DNA of 64,000 nucleotides, taken from Brevibacillus thermoruber 423. Lineage in GTDB: Bacteria > Bacillota > Bacilli > Brevibacillales > Brevibacillaceae. The translations under genes and the position numbers were made by a program. The stretch lies in contig NZ_KE695649.1 in the NCBI RefSeq assembly GCF_000454065.1, positions 556,624 through 620,623 of the forward strand. The letters are read 5' to 3'. Below the pieces are notes generated by a model. That model saw only the letters and a program-made list of their open reading frames with translations. It made no database searches and was not told where the DNA came from. This document shows, in pieces, positions 42,117 through 51,151 of the stretch (position 1 is the first letter of the stretch; each line of letters starts with the position of its first letter).

Positions 42117-43691
42117 ATGATACGGGAATTTCATGCCGACCTGGTCGTCATAGGCGGGGGCGTCGGCGGCTGTGCGGCTGCCTTGGCCGCCGCCAAACTG
42201 GGCAGAACCGTCGTCATGACGGAAGAAACCCCCTGGATCGGCGGGCAGCTCACCAGCCAGGCCGTTCCGCCGGATGAACACCCCTGGATCGAACAGTTCG
42301 GCTGTACCCGCAGTTACCGGGCGTTTCGCGACGGCGTGCGCCGCTATTACCGCGATGTTTATCCGCTCACGGAAGCGGCGAGAGCCGTCCCGTACCTCGA
42401 CCCGGGAAACGGATCGGTCAGCCGCCTCTGTCATGAACCGAAAGTGGCGCTGGCCGTTCTGCACCAGATGCTGGCTCCGTATGTCAACAGCGGCAGGGTG
42501 ACCGTACTCGTCCGGCACAGGCTTGTGGCGGCCCGTACCGAGGGAGACCGGATCGTCTCCGCGACCGTCATCCATCTGGAGACGGGGGATCGCTTGGAAC
42601 TGGCGGCTCCTTATTTTCTCGACGCGACGGAGTGCGGCGACCTGCTTCCGCTGGCCGGTGTCGAGTACGTGACCGGGGCGGAATCCGTCGGCGAAACGGG
42701 AGAACCCCATGCGCTGGAAGGGGACCCGCAGCCGATGGACATGCAGTCGTTCACGTACGTGTTTGCGATGGACTATCTGGAAGGGGAAGACCATACGATC
42801 GACAAACCGGCCAGCTATGAGTTCTGGCGGAACTACCAGCCCGATTTCTGGCCGGACAAGCTGCTGAGCTGGACAGGCGTGAAGCCGGATACCCACGAAC
42901 CCGTCCGATACGAGCTGTTTCCGGGGACGGACCGCTTCTCGCTGTTTCTCTACCGGCAGATCGCGGACAAGGACAACTTCGCCGCCGGTTTGTACCCGAG
43001 CAGCGTCACGCTGGTCAACTGGCCGCAAAACGACTACTGGCTCGGCCCGATCATCGACGTCAGCGAGGACGAGCGGACGCACCATCTGCATCAGGCGAAA
43101 CAGCTCAGCCTGTCGCTCTTGTACTGGATGCAGACGGAGGCGCCCAGGCCCGACGGCAAACAGGGATATCCCGGACTGCGCCTGCGCCGGGACGTCCTTG
43201 GAACGGACGACGGATTGGCCATGTCCCCCTACATCCGCGAATCCCGGCGGATCCGGGCGGAGTTTACCGTGCTCGAACAGCACGTCAGTCCGGCGTGCCG
43301 CCCAGACGGCAGGGCGGAGACGTTCGAAGATTCCGTCGGCGTGGGCTGCTACCGGATCGACCTGCATCCCAGCACGGGCGGCCGGAACTACCTGTACATT
43401 CCCTCCCTGCCGTTCCAGATTCCGCTCGGCAGCCTGATTCCCCTCCGGATGGAGAACCTGCTGCCGGCCTGCAAGAATGCGGGGGTCACGCACATTACCA
43501 ACGGCTGCTTCCGGCTCCACCCCGTGGAGTGGAATATCGGCGAAGCGGCCGGCTTTCTGGCCGGCTACTGCCTCGAGCGGGGGCTTTCCCCCCGCGCCGT
43601 CCGCAACACGCCGGAAGATTTGGCCGATTTTCAGCGGCTCCTGGTGCGGGAAGGCGTCGAGCTGGCCTGGCCGTCGATCGGCCCGGTCTGA
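42117..43691 (+). CDS. FAD-dependent oxidoreductase
   Basis: The 524-residue product opens with a dinucleotide-binding fold (DLVVIGGGVGGCAAALAAAK) and continues TEETPWIGGQLTSQ, the pattern of the FAD_oxidored family (PF12831). Other blocks are FLDATECGDLLPLAG and, near the end, NAGVTHITNGCFRLHPVEW plus IGEAAGFLAGYCL, which close the FAD site. It has no signal peptide. Members include enzymes acting on sugars and uncharacterised oxidoreductases; the substrate is unknown. GGAAGGAG precedes two in-frame ATG codons; the second (42117) has the better spacing. It is monocistronic. Confidence 0.87.
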   Translation: MIREFHADLVVIGGGVGGCAAALAAAKLGRTVVMTEETPWIGGQLTSQAVPPDEHPWIEQFGCTRSYRAFRDGVRRYYRDVYPLTEAARAVPYLDPGNGSVSRLCHEPKVALAVLHQMLAPYVNSGRVTVLVRHRLVAARTEGDRIVSATVIHLETGDRLELAAPYFLDATECGDLLPLAGVEYVTGAESVGETGEPHALEGDPQPMDMQSFTYVFAMDYLEGEDHTIDKPASYEFWRNYQPDFWPDKLLSWTGVKPDTHEPVRYELFPGTDRFSLFLYRQIADKDNFAAGLYPSSVTLVNWPQNDYWLGPIIDVSEDERTHHLHQAKQLSLSLLYWMQTEAPRPDGKQGYPGLRLRRDVLGTDDGLAMSPYIRESRRIRAEFTVLEQHVSPACRPDGRAETFEDSVGVGCYRIDLHPSTGGRNYLYIPSLPFQIPLGSLIPLRMENLLPACKNAGVTHITNGCFRLHPVEWNIGEAAGFLAGYCLERGLSPRAVRNTPEDLADFQRLLVREGVELAWPSIGPV

Positions 43692-43705
43692 GCACCAACC
43701 AAAAC

Positions 43706-43746
43706 AACAAGCGCGGGAAAGCCATCGCTGCCCCGCGCTTGTTTCG
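43706..43746. terminator. Bidirectional terminator between FAD oxidoreductase and trmB
   Basis: AACAAGCGCGGG and CCCGCGCTTGTT form a 12-pair stem with A/T-rich flanks. Confidence 0.8.
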
Positions 43747-43777
43747 TTTGTTTCTGGTTGACGGATGCCGGGGCGTG

Positions 43778-44422
43778 TTACTCCGGCAAAAAAATGGCTT
43801 CCGTCCGGTAGATGCGCTGTCCGCGTGAGGAGAAGCGCTCCTCGTACTCGGTCATCACGTTGTCCGCGGCAAACGGCGAGTTGTGCAGGTCAAACGTGAT
43901 GTGGCGCAGTTGAAAACGCTGGTCCGAGAACTGGTTGAGCGAGAACTCGAACAGCTTTTCGTTGTCCGTCTTCAGGTGAATCTCCCCGTACGGCTTCAGC
44001 ACCTGCTTGTACGCCATCAGGAAGTTGGCGTGGGTGAGGCGCCGTTTGGCGTGCCGCTTCTTCGGCCAGGGATCGCTGAAGTTGAGGTAGATGCGGGACA
44101 CTTCGCCCGGCACAAACAGGTCGGTCAGCATCGCCGCATTGTACTGGACAAAGGCCAGATTGGGGATCGCCCGCTTCTCCGTCCGCTGGGCGGCGCGCAG
44201 GATCACCTCCGCCTTCAGTTCCACGGCGATGAAGTTGATGTCCGGATACTTTTCGGCCAGCGTGTTGATGAACCGCCCTTTGCCGCAGCCGATTTCCACA
44301 TGAATGGGACGGTCGTTGCCAAACCGCTCGCTCCATTTGCCGCGATAGGAGACCGGGTTGTCCACAAACGTGGGATATTCGCGCAGGGCCTCCTCGGCGC
44401 CTGGGATGTTGCGCAGTCGCAT
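43778..44422 (-). CDS. trmB: tRNA (guanine-N7-)-methyltransferase
   Basis: The 214-residue protein is a full-length TrmB. It starts MRLRNIPGAEEALREYP as typical family members do. The SAM motif is VEIGCGKGRFINTLAEKYPD, and the catalytic block is YLNFSDPWPKKRHAKRRLT. It methylates G46 in the tRNA variable loop. The ATG is chosen by family alignment; GGAGG lies 11 bases upstream, and a GTG 30 bases earlier has no ribosome site. It is a single minus-strand gene. Confidence 0.95.
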   Translation of the reverse strand: MRLRNIPGAEEALREYPTFVDNPVSYRGKWSERFGNDRPIHVEIGCGKGRFINTLAEKYPDINFIAVELKAEVILRAAQRTEKRAIPNLAFVQYNAAMLTDLFVPGEVSRIYLNFSDPWPKKRHAKRRLTHANFLMAYKQVLKPYGEIHLKTDNEKLFEFSLNQFSDQRFQLRHITFDLHNSPFAADNVMTEYEERFSSRGQRIYRTEAIFLPE

Positions 44423-44871
44423 GAAAACATGAACCTCCTCTTTACCCGACACGCGTGCGTTTTCAGCACGCTGCCCATGACAAGCTCCTATTTACTGTAC
44501 GACGAGTCGGCCCAGGTTGCAAGCGTTCATCCAGAAGACGGGCTACTGCCAAAAAGATACAGACGTTTCAAGGGCGAAACGGAATGTGTTGGAAGTTTCC
44601 CCAGACCAAAACCGCATGACGGCGGAACAAGCCGGGATCACGCCGGATAAAATTGGCAGATTTTCGTGGTAGTTTATGGGAAAAGCCGATGCAGAAAAGG
44701 GGCGGAATCGCCCGTCGTTATGGGAACGACATTGTCAAGCGGAAATGTCCTCCAGGCACGACAGGCGGAATTGGTAGGAATTTGAGAATTATCAACCGGT
44801 GACGGGATGGTAGAGTAGAGGACGAGCGTGAAGTCAGCCATACGATTTCGCAACAAGGGAGGAGGAACAGC
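44423..44871. other. Intergenic region between trmB and the NlpC/P60 gene
   Basis: These 449 bases hold the divergent upstream regions of two genes. A 36-codon frame from the ATG at 44688 lacks a convincing ribosome site. I see no RNA gene, clear repeat or strong promoter hexamer pair; the 44770-44830 segment probably contains the NlpC/P60 promoter. Confidence 0.5.
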
Positions 44872-45375
44872 ATGAAACTTCACAAAACGCTTGCCGCCAT
44901 TTTGATGGGAACAGCTCTCGGCGTCACCGGGGTGGTGGCTCCGCTTCCCGGCAATCACGATGTGGCTGAGGCGAAATGGACCCAATCCCGGGCGGATAAA
45001 GTCATTCAAGTGGGTACCAAATATCTCGGCACGCCGTATAAATTCGGCTCGAAAAGCAGCACGACACGCACGTTTGACTGCTCGTCGTTTGTTCAGCGCG
45101 TCTACCGTGAAGCGCTGGGAATCAGCCTGCCGCGCACGTCCCGTTCACAGGCCAAAGTAGGGGTGAAAGTGTCCAAGAACAGCTTGAAAAAGGGCGATCT
45201 GGTCTTCTTCCGCTCGTCCAGCAGCAAACCGACGTCCACCTACATCACGCACGTGGCGATCTATGCCGGCAACAACAAACTGCTGCATACCTACGGCAAA
45301 CCGGGCGTGACGTTTACCAATTTCCGCGGCACGTCGTGGGAGAAGCGCTTCGTTACGGCCCGCCGCGTCCTGTAA
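44872..45375 (+). CDS. Secreted NlpC/P60 (C40) peptidoglycan endopeptidase
   Basis: The 167-residue product has a Sec signal peptide (residues 1-34, likely cut after AEA) and a single NlpC/P60 domain. The catalytic Cys lies in TFDCSSFVQRVYREALG, the His in THVAIYAGNNKLLHTY, and the domain ends with a typical ARRV(L). Such enzymes cleave the gamma-D-Glu-mDap bond in peptidoglycan. It has no LysM or SH3 wall-binding module, so it is a minimal enzyme. GGGAGGAGG precedes the ATG. Confidence 0.92.
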   Translation: MKLHKTLAAILMGTALGVTGVVAPLPGNHDVAEAKWTQSRADKVIQVGTKYLGTPYKFGSKSSTTRTFDCSSFVQRVYREALGISLPRTSRSQAKVGVKVSKNSLKKGDLVFFRSSSSKPTSTYITHVAIYAGNNKLLHTYGKPGVTFTNFRGTSWEKRFVTARRVL

Positions 45376-45459
45376 CCAACCGAGTCGCGAATTTGTGGCA
45401 CGTATCCAGTTGAACGGACAATCGCGGCGCGGCGCGCCGGCCCAATCCCGCAAGTGCAT

Positions 45460-45489
45460 AAAGCCCCTTCGGCGGAGGGGGCTTTTTTA
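45460..45489 (+). terminator. Terminator after the NlpC/P60 gene
   Basis: AAAGCCCCT pairs with AGGGGGCTTT and is followed by a T-run. Confidence 0.88.
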
Positions 45490-45572
45490 TGGAGAAAAAA
45501 TATTTTCTGAAAAATGAAAATGTAAGCTATTTTCTATCGACATTTTGTGTGGTATAAAAGGAGTAACCTTCC

Positions 45573-45615
45573 TGAAGGATTTCATGCATCATAGACAAAA
45601 CATGAAGGATTTCAT
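45573..45615. promoter_or_regulatory. Two identical operator-like repeats ahead of the RpiR gene
   Basis: TGAAGGATTTCAT occurs at 45573-45585 and again at 45603-45615, 30 bases apart, each an inverted repeat TGAA-n5-TTCA. They lie between an extended -10 (TGGTATAAA, 45550-45558) and the start codon. RpiR-type regulators commonly bind such imperfect inverted repeats, so these are good autoregulation sites. Confidence 0.6.
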
Positions 45616-45643
45616 CCTGCAAAAGAGGGTGGGAGACGTTCGC

Positions 45644-46483
45644 ATGTCGTTTGATCAGCTTGTCAAGGAGTCCTTTGCCCAACTGTCACCAGGGCAAAAA
45701 AAGGTGGCGGAGTATCTGCTGCAAAACATTGAGAAGGTCGCGTTCAGCACCGCGGTACAGATCGGTCGGGAAGCGGACGTCAGCGAAACCACCGTGATCC
45801 GCTTCGCCTACGCCCTGGGCTTCGGCGGTTTTTCCGAGATGCAGGCCGCCATCCAGCAGCACGTGCTGCAAACGAATACCGCCCGGCTGGCCGATTCGTC
45901 CCCTCCCTCGGGAGAGGAGCAAAACCTGTTTGCCAGGGTCATCGAGCGGGATATCGCCATCTTGCGCCAAACCCTTCACCAGCTCAATGAGCAGGACGTA
46001 TGGACAGCCGTCGATTGGCTGCTGCAAGCGGATCGGGTGCTGGTCGTCGGCTACCGCGCTTCGTACGCGGCCGCGCACTGGTTTTCCTTCATGCTGCGCA
46101 TGATCCGCCCGGACGTACTGCTGCTTCCGTTCAGCGGCGAGACCGAGGAGAGGATCGTCAGCTTAACCGAACGCTCCGTCGTCTTGATCATCTCGTTTCC
46201 GCGCTATACCAGGCAAAGCGTCCGGGTGGCGGAAGCCTGCAAGCGAATGGGGGCCCGGCTCATCGCTGCCACCGACCGTCTCCTCTCGCCTGTCGGGCGC
46301 CTATCCGACCTGGTGTTTATCACCGACATCAACATCGAATCGGGACAATACTCCAACGCGTCCGTCATCAACCTGCTCAACCTGCTGTTTGCCGCCATCA
46401 CAGTCAAAACGGACACGCGCCCCCAGAAGAGGATGAAACAATTGGAGCTGTTGTACTCCAGTTGGGACGTTTTCGTGGAATAA
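45644..46483 (+). CDS. MurR/RpiR-family transcriptional regulator
   Basis: The 279-residue product has an N-terminal RpiR helix-turn-helix (QIGREADVSETTVIRFAYAL) and a C-terminal SIS sugar-isomerase-like domain (residues 120-265: RVLVVGYRASYAAAHWF, VLIISFPRYTRQSVRVAEAC). RpiR regulators usually sense phosphorylated sugars or amino sugars. The ATG at 45644 follows GGGAG at eight bases; in-frame ATG codons upstream overlap the operator repeats. It heads an operon for uptake and processing of N-acyl amino acids or peptides and probably controls it. The small-molecule signal is unknown. Confidence 0.9.
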   Translation: MSFDQLVKESFAQLSPGQKKVAEYLLQNIEKVAFSTAVQIGREADVSETTVIRFAYALGFGGFSEMQAAIQQHVLQTNTARLADSSPPSGEEQNLFARVIERDIAILRQTLHQLNEQDVWTAVDWLLQADRVLVVGYRASYAAAHWFSFMLRMIRPDVLLLPFSGETEERIVSLTERSVVLIISFPRYTRQSVRVAEACKRMGARLIAATDRLLSPVGRLSDLVFITDINIESGQYSNASVINLLNLLFAAITVKTDTRPQKRMKQLELLYSSWDVFVE

Positions 46484-46511
46484 GCGGATCGAATCAGAAA
46501 GGGAGGTGATT

Positions 46512-46556
46512 GTGCTGGTTTTCTTTTTGGGTTAAATATTCAGTTTATTATGAATA
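46512..46556 (+). promoter_or_regulatory. Minigene and inverted repeat before the binding-protein gene
   Basis: GGGAGGTGATT is followed by a GTG-initiated 7-codon frame (MLVFFLG, stop at 46533-46535). Directly after it TATTCA (46537) and TGAATA (46551) form an inverted repeat with an 8-base gap. This could be a leader peptide or second operator for the transporter; both readings are tentative. Confidence 0.3.
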
Positions 46557-46584
46557 ATACGAGTTTTGTGAAGGAGGTATATCA

Positions 46585-48105
46585 ATGAAACAAGCGAGAC
46601 TGCCCGGTCTGTTGGCTGCCATCATGTCGATTGTCTTCGTCTTGGCCGGCTGTTCTTCGTCGTCTACTTCGGAGGGGCAGAAGGAACTGGTCGTGGCTTT
46701 TGATTCCGACGTCCCCACCATGGATCCGCACATGCACAATGAACCCAACGCCATCACCATCAACTGGCACATCTTTGACTCGCTGCTGTACCTCTCCCGC
46801 GATCTGAAAATCGAACCGGGGCTGGCGGAGAGCTACGAGCGAAAGGACGATTTGACCTGGGTGTTCAAACTGCGCAAGGGGGTAACGTTCCACAACGGGG
46901 AACCGCTTGACGCAGAGGCCGTCAAGTTTTCGCTGGAGCGGGTGCTGAACGAACAGCAGAAGAGTCCGCAGCGCGGAAATATCAGCGCCATTTCCACGGT
47001 CACCGCAATCGACCCGTATACGGTGGAAATCAAGACGAAAGAGCCGTACAACCTGCTGCCGCACCGGTTGTTCTACCTCAGCATCGTCCCGCCGAAATAC
47101 CTGCAGGAGGTGGGAGACCAGGGCTTCGCGGAAAAACCGGTAGGAACCGGTCCGTACAAGTTCGTCGAGTGGGTAAAAGGGGACAAAATCGTGCTGGAGG
47201 CAAACCCCAACTACTTTAAGGGAGCGCCGAAAATCGGCAAAGTCACCTTCCGCGTCATTCCGGAGGTGGCGACGCAAATCGCCGAGCTGCAGAGCGGGGG
47301 CGTGGACATCATCCGCATGGTTCCGCCCGACATGCTGGCACAACTGGAAGGCAACCCGCAGCTTGCCGTCACCTCGACGCCGCTGCTGCGTGTCTACTAC
47401 CTGGCGTTTGACACCCGGAAAAAACCGTTTGACGACGTCCGCGTGAGACAGGCGATGAACTACGCCGTCGACATTGACACGATCGTCAATAAAGTACTAG
47501 GCGGCAAGGCCGTGCGCACACCGGCGGGGGTAAACCCCAACCACTTCGGCTTCGATGCGGGGATTCAACCGTATCCGTACGATCCGGCCAAGGCCAAGGC
47601 GCTTCTGCAGGAGGCCGGGTACCCCGATGGCTTTGAAACGGAGATCCACTACTTCACGCCGGGAATCGGCCAGCAGATTGTCGACGCGGTCATTTCCGAT
47701 CTCAGCAAGGTGGGGATCAAGGCCAAGGCCAAATTTTATCCGGAATCCAGTTCGTTTGTGGAGAAGCAGCGCGCCGGCGACCTGCCGTTTCGTCTGGGCC
47801 ACTGGGGCAGCTACTCCGTGTATGACGCGGACGCGATTTTGCAGCCGATGTTCCACAGCGAAGGGGTGTACGGCACGTACTTCCACACGCCGGAGCTGGA
47901 TCAACTGATTACGGACGCCCGCTCGTCGGTCGATCAGGAAAAACGCAAGGCGCTGTACAGCCAGGCGCAGCAGCTGCTGCACAAGGAAGCGCCGTGGATT
48001 TTCCTGTTCTCGCCCATGGACAACCAGGCATACAACACGAGACTTGATTTCCAGGCACGCGCCGATGAACGGATTTTCGCGTACGAGATCGACATCAAAC
48101 AATAG
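46585..48105 (+). CDS. Peptide-type ABC transporter substrate-binding lipoprotein (family 5)
   Basis: The 506-residue product has a lipoprotein signal ending VLAGC (Cys 23) and the family 5 (Opp/Dpp) solute-binding fold. Landmarks are ELVVAFDSDVPTMDPH, WVFKLRKGVTFHNGEPLDAE, the FDDVRVRQAMNYAVD motif and the C-terminal YDADAILQPMFHSEG. It would bind a peptide or acylated amino acid outside the membrane. AAGGAGG precedes the ATG. Genes for two permeases, two enzymes and two ATPases follow, forming a complete importer with its metabolic enzymes. Confidence 0.93.
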   Translation: MKQARLPGLLAAIMSIVFVLAGCSSSSTSEGQKELVVAFDSDVPTMDPHMHNEPNAITINWHIFDSLLYLSRDLKIEPGLAESYERKDDLTWVFKLRKGVTFHNGEPLDAEAVKFSLERVLNEQQKSPQRGNISAISTVTAIDPYTVEIKTKEPYNLLPHRLFYLSIVPPKYLQEVGDQGFAEKPVGTGPYKFVEWVKGDKIVLEANPNYFKGAPKIGKVTFRVIPEVATQIAELQSGGVDIIRMVPPDMLAQLEGNPQLAVTSTPLLRVYYLAFDTRKKPFDDVRVRQAMNYAVDIDTIVNKVLGGKAVRTPAGVNPNHFGFDAGIQPYPYDPAKAKALLQEAGYPDGFETEIHYFTPGIGQQIVDAVISDLSKVGIKAKAKFYPESSSFVEKQRAGDLPFRLGHWGSYSVYDADAILQPMFHSEGVYGTYFHTPELDQLITDARSSVDQEKRKALYSQAQQLLHKEAPWIFLFSPMDNQAYNTRLDFQARADERIFAYEIDIKQ

Positions 48106-48152
48106 CCGGGGGGATCGCTCCCCCGTTTCACCGGAAAGGAGGGAAACATCGA

Positions 48153-49067
48153 ATGGGGACCTTGGCCACGCAGTGCCTGCGGATCGTGCTTGTGCTGTTC
48201 GGCATTTCGACAATCGCGTTCTTTCTCATTCACTTGTCGGGAGACCCCGTGCTGCTGATGCTGCCGCCGGAAGCCACGCAGGAGGAAATCGAGGCGTTTC
48301 GTCACCAGATGGGGTTTGACCGGCCGCTGTCCGAACAGTACATCAACTTTTTGTCTCAGGCGGTGCGAGGAGACTTCGGGGAGTCGCTGAAGTTTCACCA
48401 ACCGTCGCTTCAGGTCGTTCTGGAGCGCATGCCGGCCACGCTGGAACTGACGCTGTTCGCCACGCTGCTGAGCGTGCTGATCGCTGTTCCGCTCGGCATC
48501 TACTCCGCCGTGAACCGCAACTCCCTGTCGGAAAACCTGGTCACCGTGGCGGTCTTTCTCGGCCAGTCCATGCCCATCTTCTGGACGGGGATTATGCTGA
48601 TGCTGCTGTTCGGGGTCAAGCTTCACTGGCTGCCCGTCTCCGGCAGGGGCACCTGGGCCCATCTGCTGATGCCCGCCTTTACGCTGGCCGTCTGGGTGGC
48701 GCCGACGACGCTGCGGATCGTCCGCTCCAGCATGCTGGAGGTGCTGCAGCAGGACTACATCCGGACGGCCCGATCGAAAGGCCTGGCGGAGCGGGTGGTG
48801 ATCTATAAACACGCACTGAAAAACGCGTCCATTCCCATTATTACGGTCATCGGGTTTCAGATCGGCAAACTGCTGGGCGGAGCGGTTGTGACAGAGACAG
48901 TGTTCGCCTGGCCCGGCGTCGGCCAGCTCGTCGTCAAGGCCATCTACACCGCCGATTACCCGCTGGTGCAGGCGTGCGTCGTCATCCTGGCCTTGATTGT
49001 CGCCGCGATGAACTTCAGCGTTGACGCCATGTATCGCCATCTGAATCCGAAGATCAAATCCGGCTAA
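48153..49067 (+). CDS. Dipeptide/oligopeptide ABC transporter permease (DppB-like)
   Basis: The 304-residue permease has six membrane helices and the usual DppB opening (FGISTIAFFLIHLSGDPV). The EAA-type loop YIRTARSKGLAERVVIYKHA lies near residue 202 and the conserved VVTETVFAWPGVGQLV region follows. It pairs with the DppC-like product encoded next. AAAGGAGGG precedes the ATG. Together with that partner and the two ATPases it forms the pore of the importer. Confidence 0.93.
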   Translation: MGTLATQCLRIVLVLFGISTIAFFLIHLSGDPVLLMLPPEATQEEIEAFRHQMGFDRPLSEQYINFLSQAVRGDFGESLKFHQPSLQVVLERMPATLELTLFATLLSVLIAVPLGIYSAVNRNSLSENLVTVAVFLGQSMPIFWTGIMLMLLFGVKLHWLPVSGRGTWAHLLMPAFTLAVWVAPTTLRIVRSSMLEVLQQDYIRTARSKGLAERVVIYKHALKNASIPIITVIGFQIGKLLGGAVVTETVFAWPGVGQLVVKAIYTADYPLVQACVVILALIVAAMNFSVDAMYRHLNPKIKSG

Positions 49068-49082
49068 CGGGGAGGAAACACG

Positions 49083-49997
49083 ATGAACGACTTGGGGGTG
49101 CAAACCGCCGACCGACCGCTTGCGGAAACCGCACAGCCGCCCGTTTCCGAGTGGAAGCGCACGTATCGCAAATTTGTGAAAAATCCCGTCGGCATAATCG
49201 GCCTGGCGATGGTGGTCATGATCACGCTCATGTCCATCGCCGCTCCGCTCTTGACCAGCCACGACCCGATTGACGTCCATCTGGAGAAGAAACTGCAGCC
49301 GCCCGTCTGGCAGGAGGGGGGAAGTTGGGAGCACTGGCTGGGCACCGACGAAGTAGGACGGGACGTCTGGGCGCGCCTCGTTTACGGCTCGCGGATCTCG
49401 CTTGCGGTCGGCTTTTTTGCCGTCGTCATCTCGCTTGTTCTGGGAACCGCGTTGGGCATGCTTGCCGGCTACTTTCGGGGCAAAACCGACTTTGCCATCT
49501 CCACCGTGATCGACATCATGATGGCGTTTCCGTTTATTTTGCTGGCGCTGGCCACAATCGCCGTGATGGGGCCCAGTCTGCTCAACATGATTCTGGTGCT
49601 CGGCCTGACCGACTGGACGCAGTACGCCCGCCTGGTTCGCAGCGAGGTGATCAATCTGCGGGAGCAGGAATTCATCCAGGCCGGCTACGCGCTGGGCAGC
49701 CGCCATTGGCGGATCATTTGGAAACACCTTTTGCCCAACTGCCTGCCCTCCGTGATTGTGCTGGCAACCTTGGCGATGGCGCGGGCGATCCTGATGGAGT
49801 CGTCCCTCAGCTTTCTCGGCCTGGGCGTCAGTTCACCCACGCCGAGCTGGGGGTTCATGATGAGCACGGGCCGTCCGTACATCGCCACGGCGTGGTGGCT
49901 GGCGACGCTGCCGGGCATCGCCATCCTGATTACGGTGCTGGGGATCAACCTCGCCGGGGACCGCATCCGCGACCTGCTCGATCCCAAGGTAGACTGA
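49083..49997 (+). CDS. Dipeptide/oligopeptide ABC transporter permease (DppC-like)
   Basis: The 304-residue product has the long cytoplasmic N-terminus of DppC proteins, then six helices. The [20 protein letters not shown] block marks the first extracellular loop, and the EAA loop [20 protein letters not shown] lies near residue 198. [19 protein letters not shown] is the usual final block. It is encoded 15 bases after the DppB-like gene. It is the second subunit of the membrane pore. Confidence 0.93.
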   Translation: MNDLGVQTADRPLAETAQPPVSEWKRTYRKFVKNPVGIIGLAMVVMITLMSIAAPLLTSHDPIDVHLEKKLQPPVWQEGGSWEHWLGTDEVGRDVWARLVYGSRISLAVGFFAVVISLVLGTALGMLAGYFRGKTDFAISTVIDIMMAFPFILLALATIAVMGPSLLNMILVLGLTDWTQYARLVRSEVINLREQEFIQAGYALGSRHWRIIWKHLLPNCLPSVIVLATLAMARAILMESSLSFLGLGVSSPTPSWGFMMSTGRPYIATAWWLATLPGIAILITVLGINLAGDRIRDLLDPKVD

Positions 49998-50031
49998 CCC
50001 AAAAAACGTTAGGGAAAGGGAGTCTTGCTGC

Positions 50032-51147
50032 ATGAAAGCCGAAAAGATCGTTCTCCGAAAAATGCGTATGACACTGAAATCACCGTTTCAAACCAGCTTT
50101 GGCACCCAGACCGTCCGCGATTTTATCCTGGTGGAGGTTCACACCAGGGATTTCGTCGGCTACGGGGAGTGCGTCGTCTCCGGCGAGCCGCTCTACAGCG
50201 AGGAGACGGTGGAAACGGCCTGGCACATCATGGAGGATTTCCTCGTGCCGATGCTGTTCGAATACGGAGAGCTGGCCCATCCCGACGAGGTGGGGCGCCT
50301 GTTTGCCCCGATTCGCCGCAACAACATGGCCAAATCCGCCCTCGAAGGCGCGTACTGGGATCTGTACGCCAAACAGCAGGGCATTCCGCTGGCCCGAGCG
50401 CTGGGCGGCACCAAGGACAGGATCGAAGTGGGCGTCAGCCTGGGGATCGAGGCGGACATCAACGATTTGTTCCGCAACGTGGAGAAATACCTGGAGCTGG
50501 GCTACCGCCGGATGAAAATCAAGATTGCGCCGGGCAAGGACGTGGAGGTGATCCGTGCGCTTCGCCAGCGCTTCGGCGGCATTCCGATGATGGCGGACGC
50601 CAACTCCGCCTACACCTTGCGGGACGTGGACGTGCTGAAGCAGTTGGACGAATTTGACCTGATGATGATCGAACAGCCGCTGGCCCACGACGACATCATC
50701 GACCACGCCAAGCTGCAGCGGGAGCTGAAAACGCCGATCTGTCTGGACGAAAGCATCCACTCGTACGAGGATGCGCGCAAGGCGATCGAGCTGGGCAGCA
50801 CGCGGATCATCAACATGAAGGTGGGACGCGTCGGTGGACTGTCGGAGGCGAAGCGGATTCACGACCTCTGCGTGGAAAAGGGGATTCCGCTCTGGTGCGG
50901 GGGCATGCTGGAATCGGGCATCGGCCGGGCGCACAACATCGCCGTGACCACCCTGCCCAACTTCACGCTGCCCGGCGACACAGCAGGCTCGTCGCGGTAC
51001 TGGCAGGAAGACATCATCGACCCTGAGGTGGAAGTGGCCGCCGACGGCACGATCGCCGTTCCCCAGGCGCCGGGCATCGGATTTGCGCCGGTGCCGGACC
51101 TGCTGGACAAGTACACAACGGCGGTAAACGTGATGAAGAGAGGGTAA
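50032..51147 (+). CDS. Enolase-superfamily N-acylamino-acid racemase / o-succinylbenzoate synthase-like enzyme
   Basis: The 371-residue protein belongs to the muconate-lactonising subgroup, OSBS/NSAR type. Catalytic residues are visible: KxK ([10 protein letters not shown], near 163-165), metal ligands in MADANSAYT (Asp), MIEQPLA (Glu) and CLDESIHS (Asp), and the second base Lys in [14 protein letters not shown] enzymes racemise N-succinyl- or other N-acyl-amino acids; the same fold makes o-succinylbenzoate in menaquinone synthesis. No men genes are nearby; instead a peptide-type importer and an M20 deacylase gene surround it, so racemase is the better reading. It starts with ATG 34 bases after the permease stop. 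Confidence 0.87.
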   Translation: MKAEKIVLRKMRMTLKSPFQTSFGTQTVRDFILVEVHTRDFVGYGECVVSGEPLYSEETVETAWHIMEDFLVPMLFEYGELAHPDEVGRLFAPIRRNNMAKSALEGAYWDLYAKQQGIPLARALGGTKDRIEVGVSLGIEADINDLFRNVEKYLELGYRRMKIKIAPGKDVEVIRALRQRFGGIPMMADANSAYTLRDVDVLKQLDEFDLMMIEQPLAHDDIIDHAKLQRELKTPICLDESIHSYEDARKAIELGSTRIINMKVGRVGGLSEAKRIHDLCVEKGIPLWCGGMLESGIGRAHNIAVTTLPNFTLPGDTAGSSRYWQEDIIDPEVEVAADGTIAVPQAPGIGFAPVPDLLDKYTTAVNVMKRG

Positions 51148-51151
51148 GACC

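Noticed and set aside
44688..44798. 36-codon frame upstream of the NlpC/P60 gene
   Set aside because: Only a weak GGAAAAG precedes the ATG, and its composition does not look coding.
50032..51147. menC of menaquinone synthesis
   Set aside because: No other men genes are in the window and the operon context is transport and deacylation, so a racemase role is more likely, although the fold is the same.
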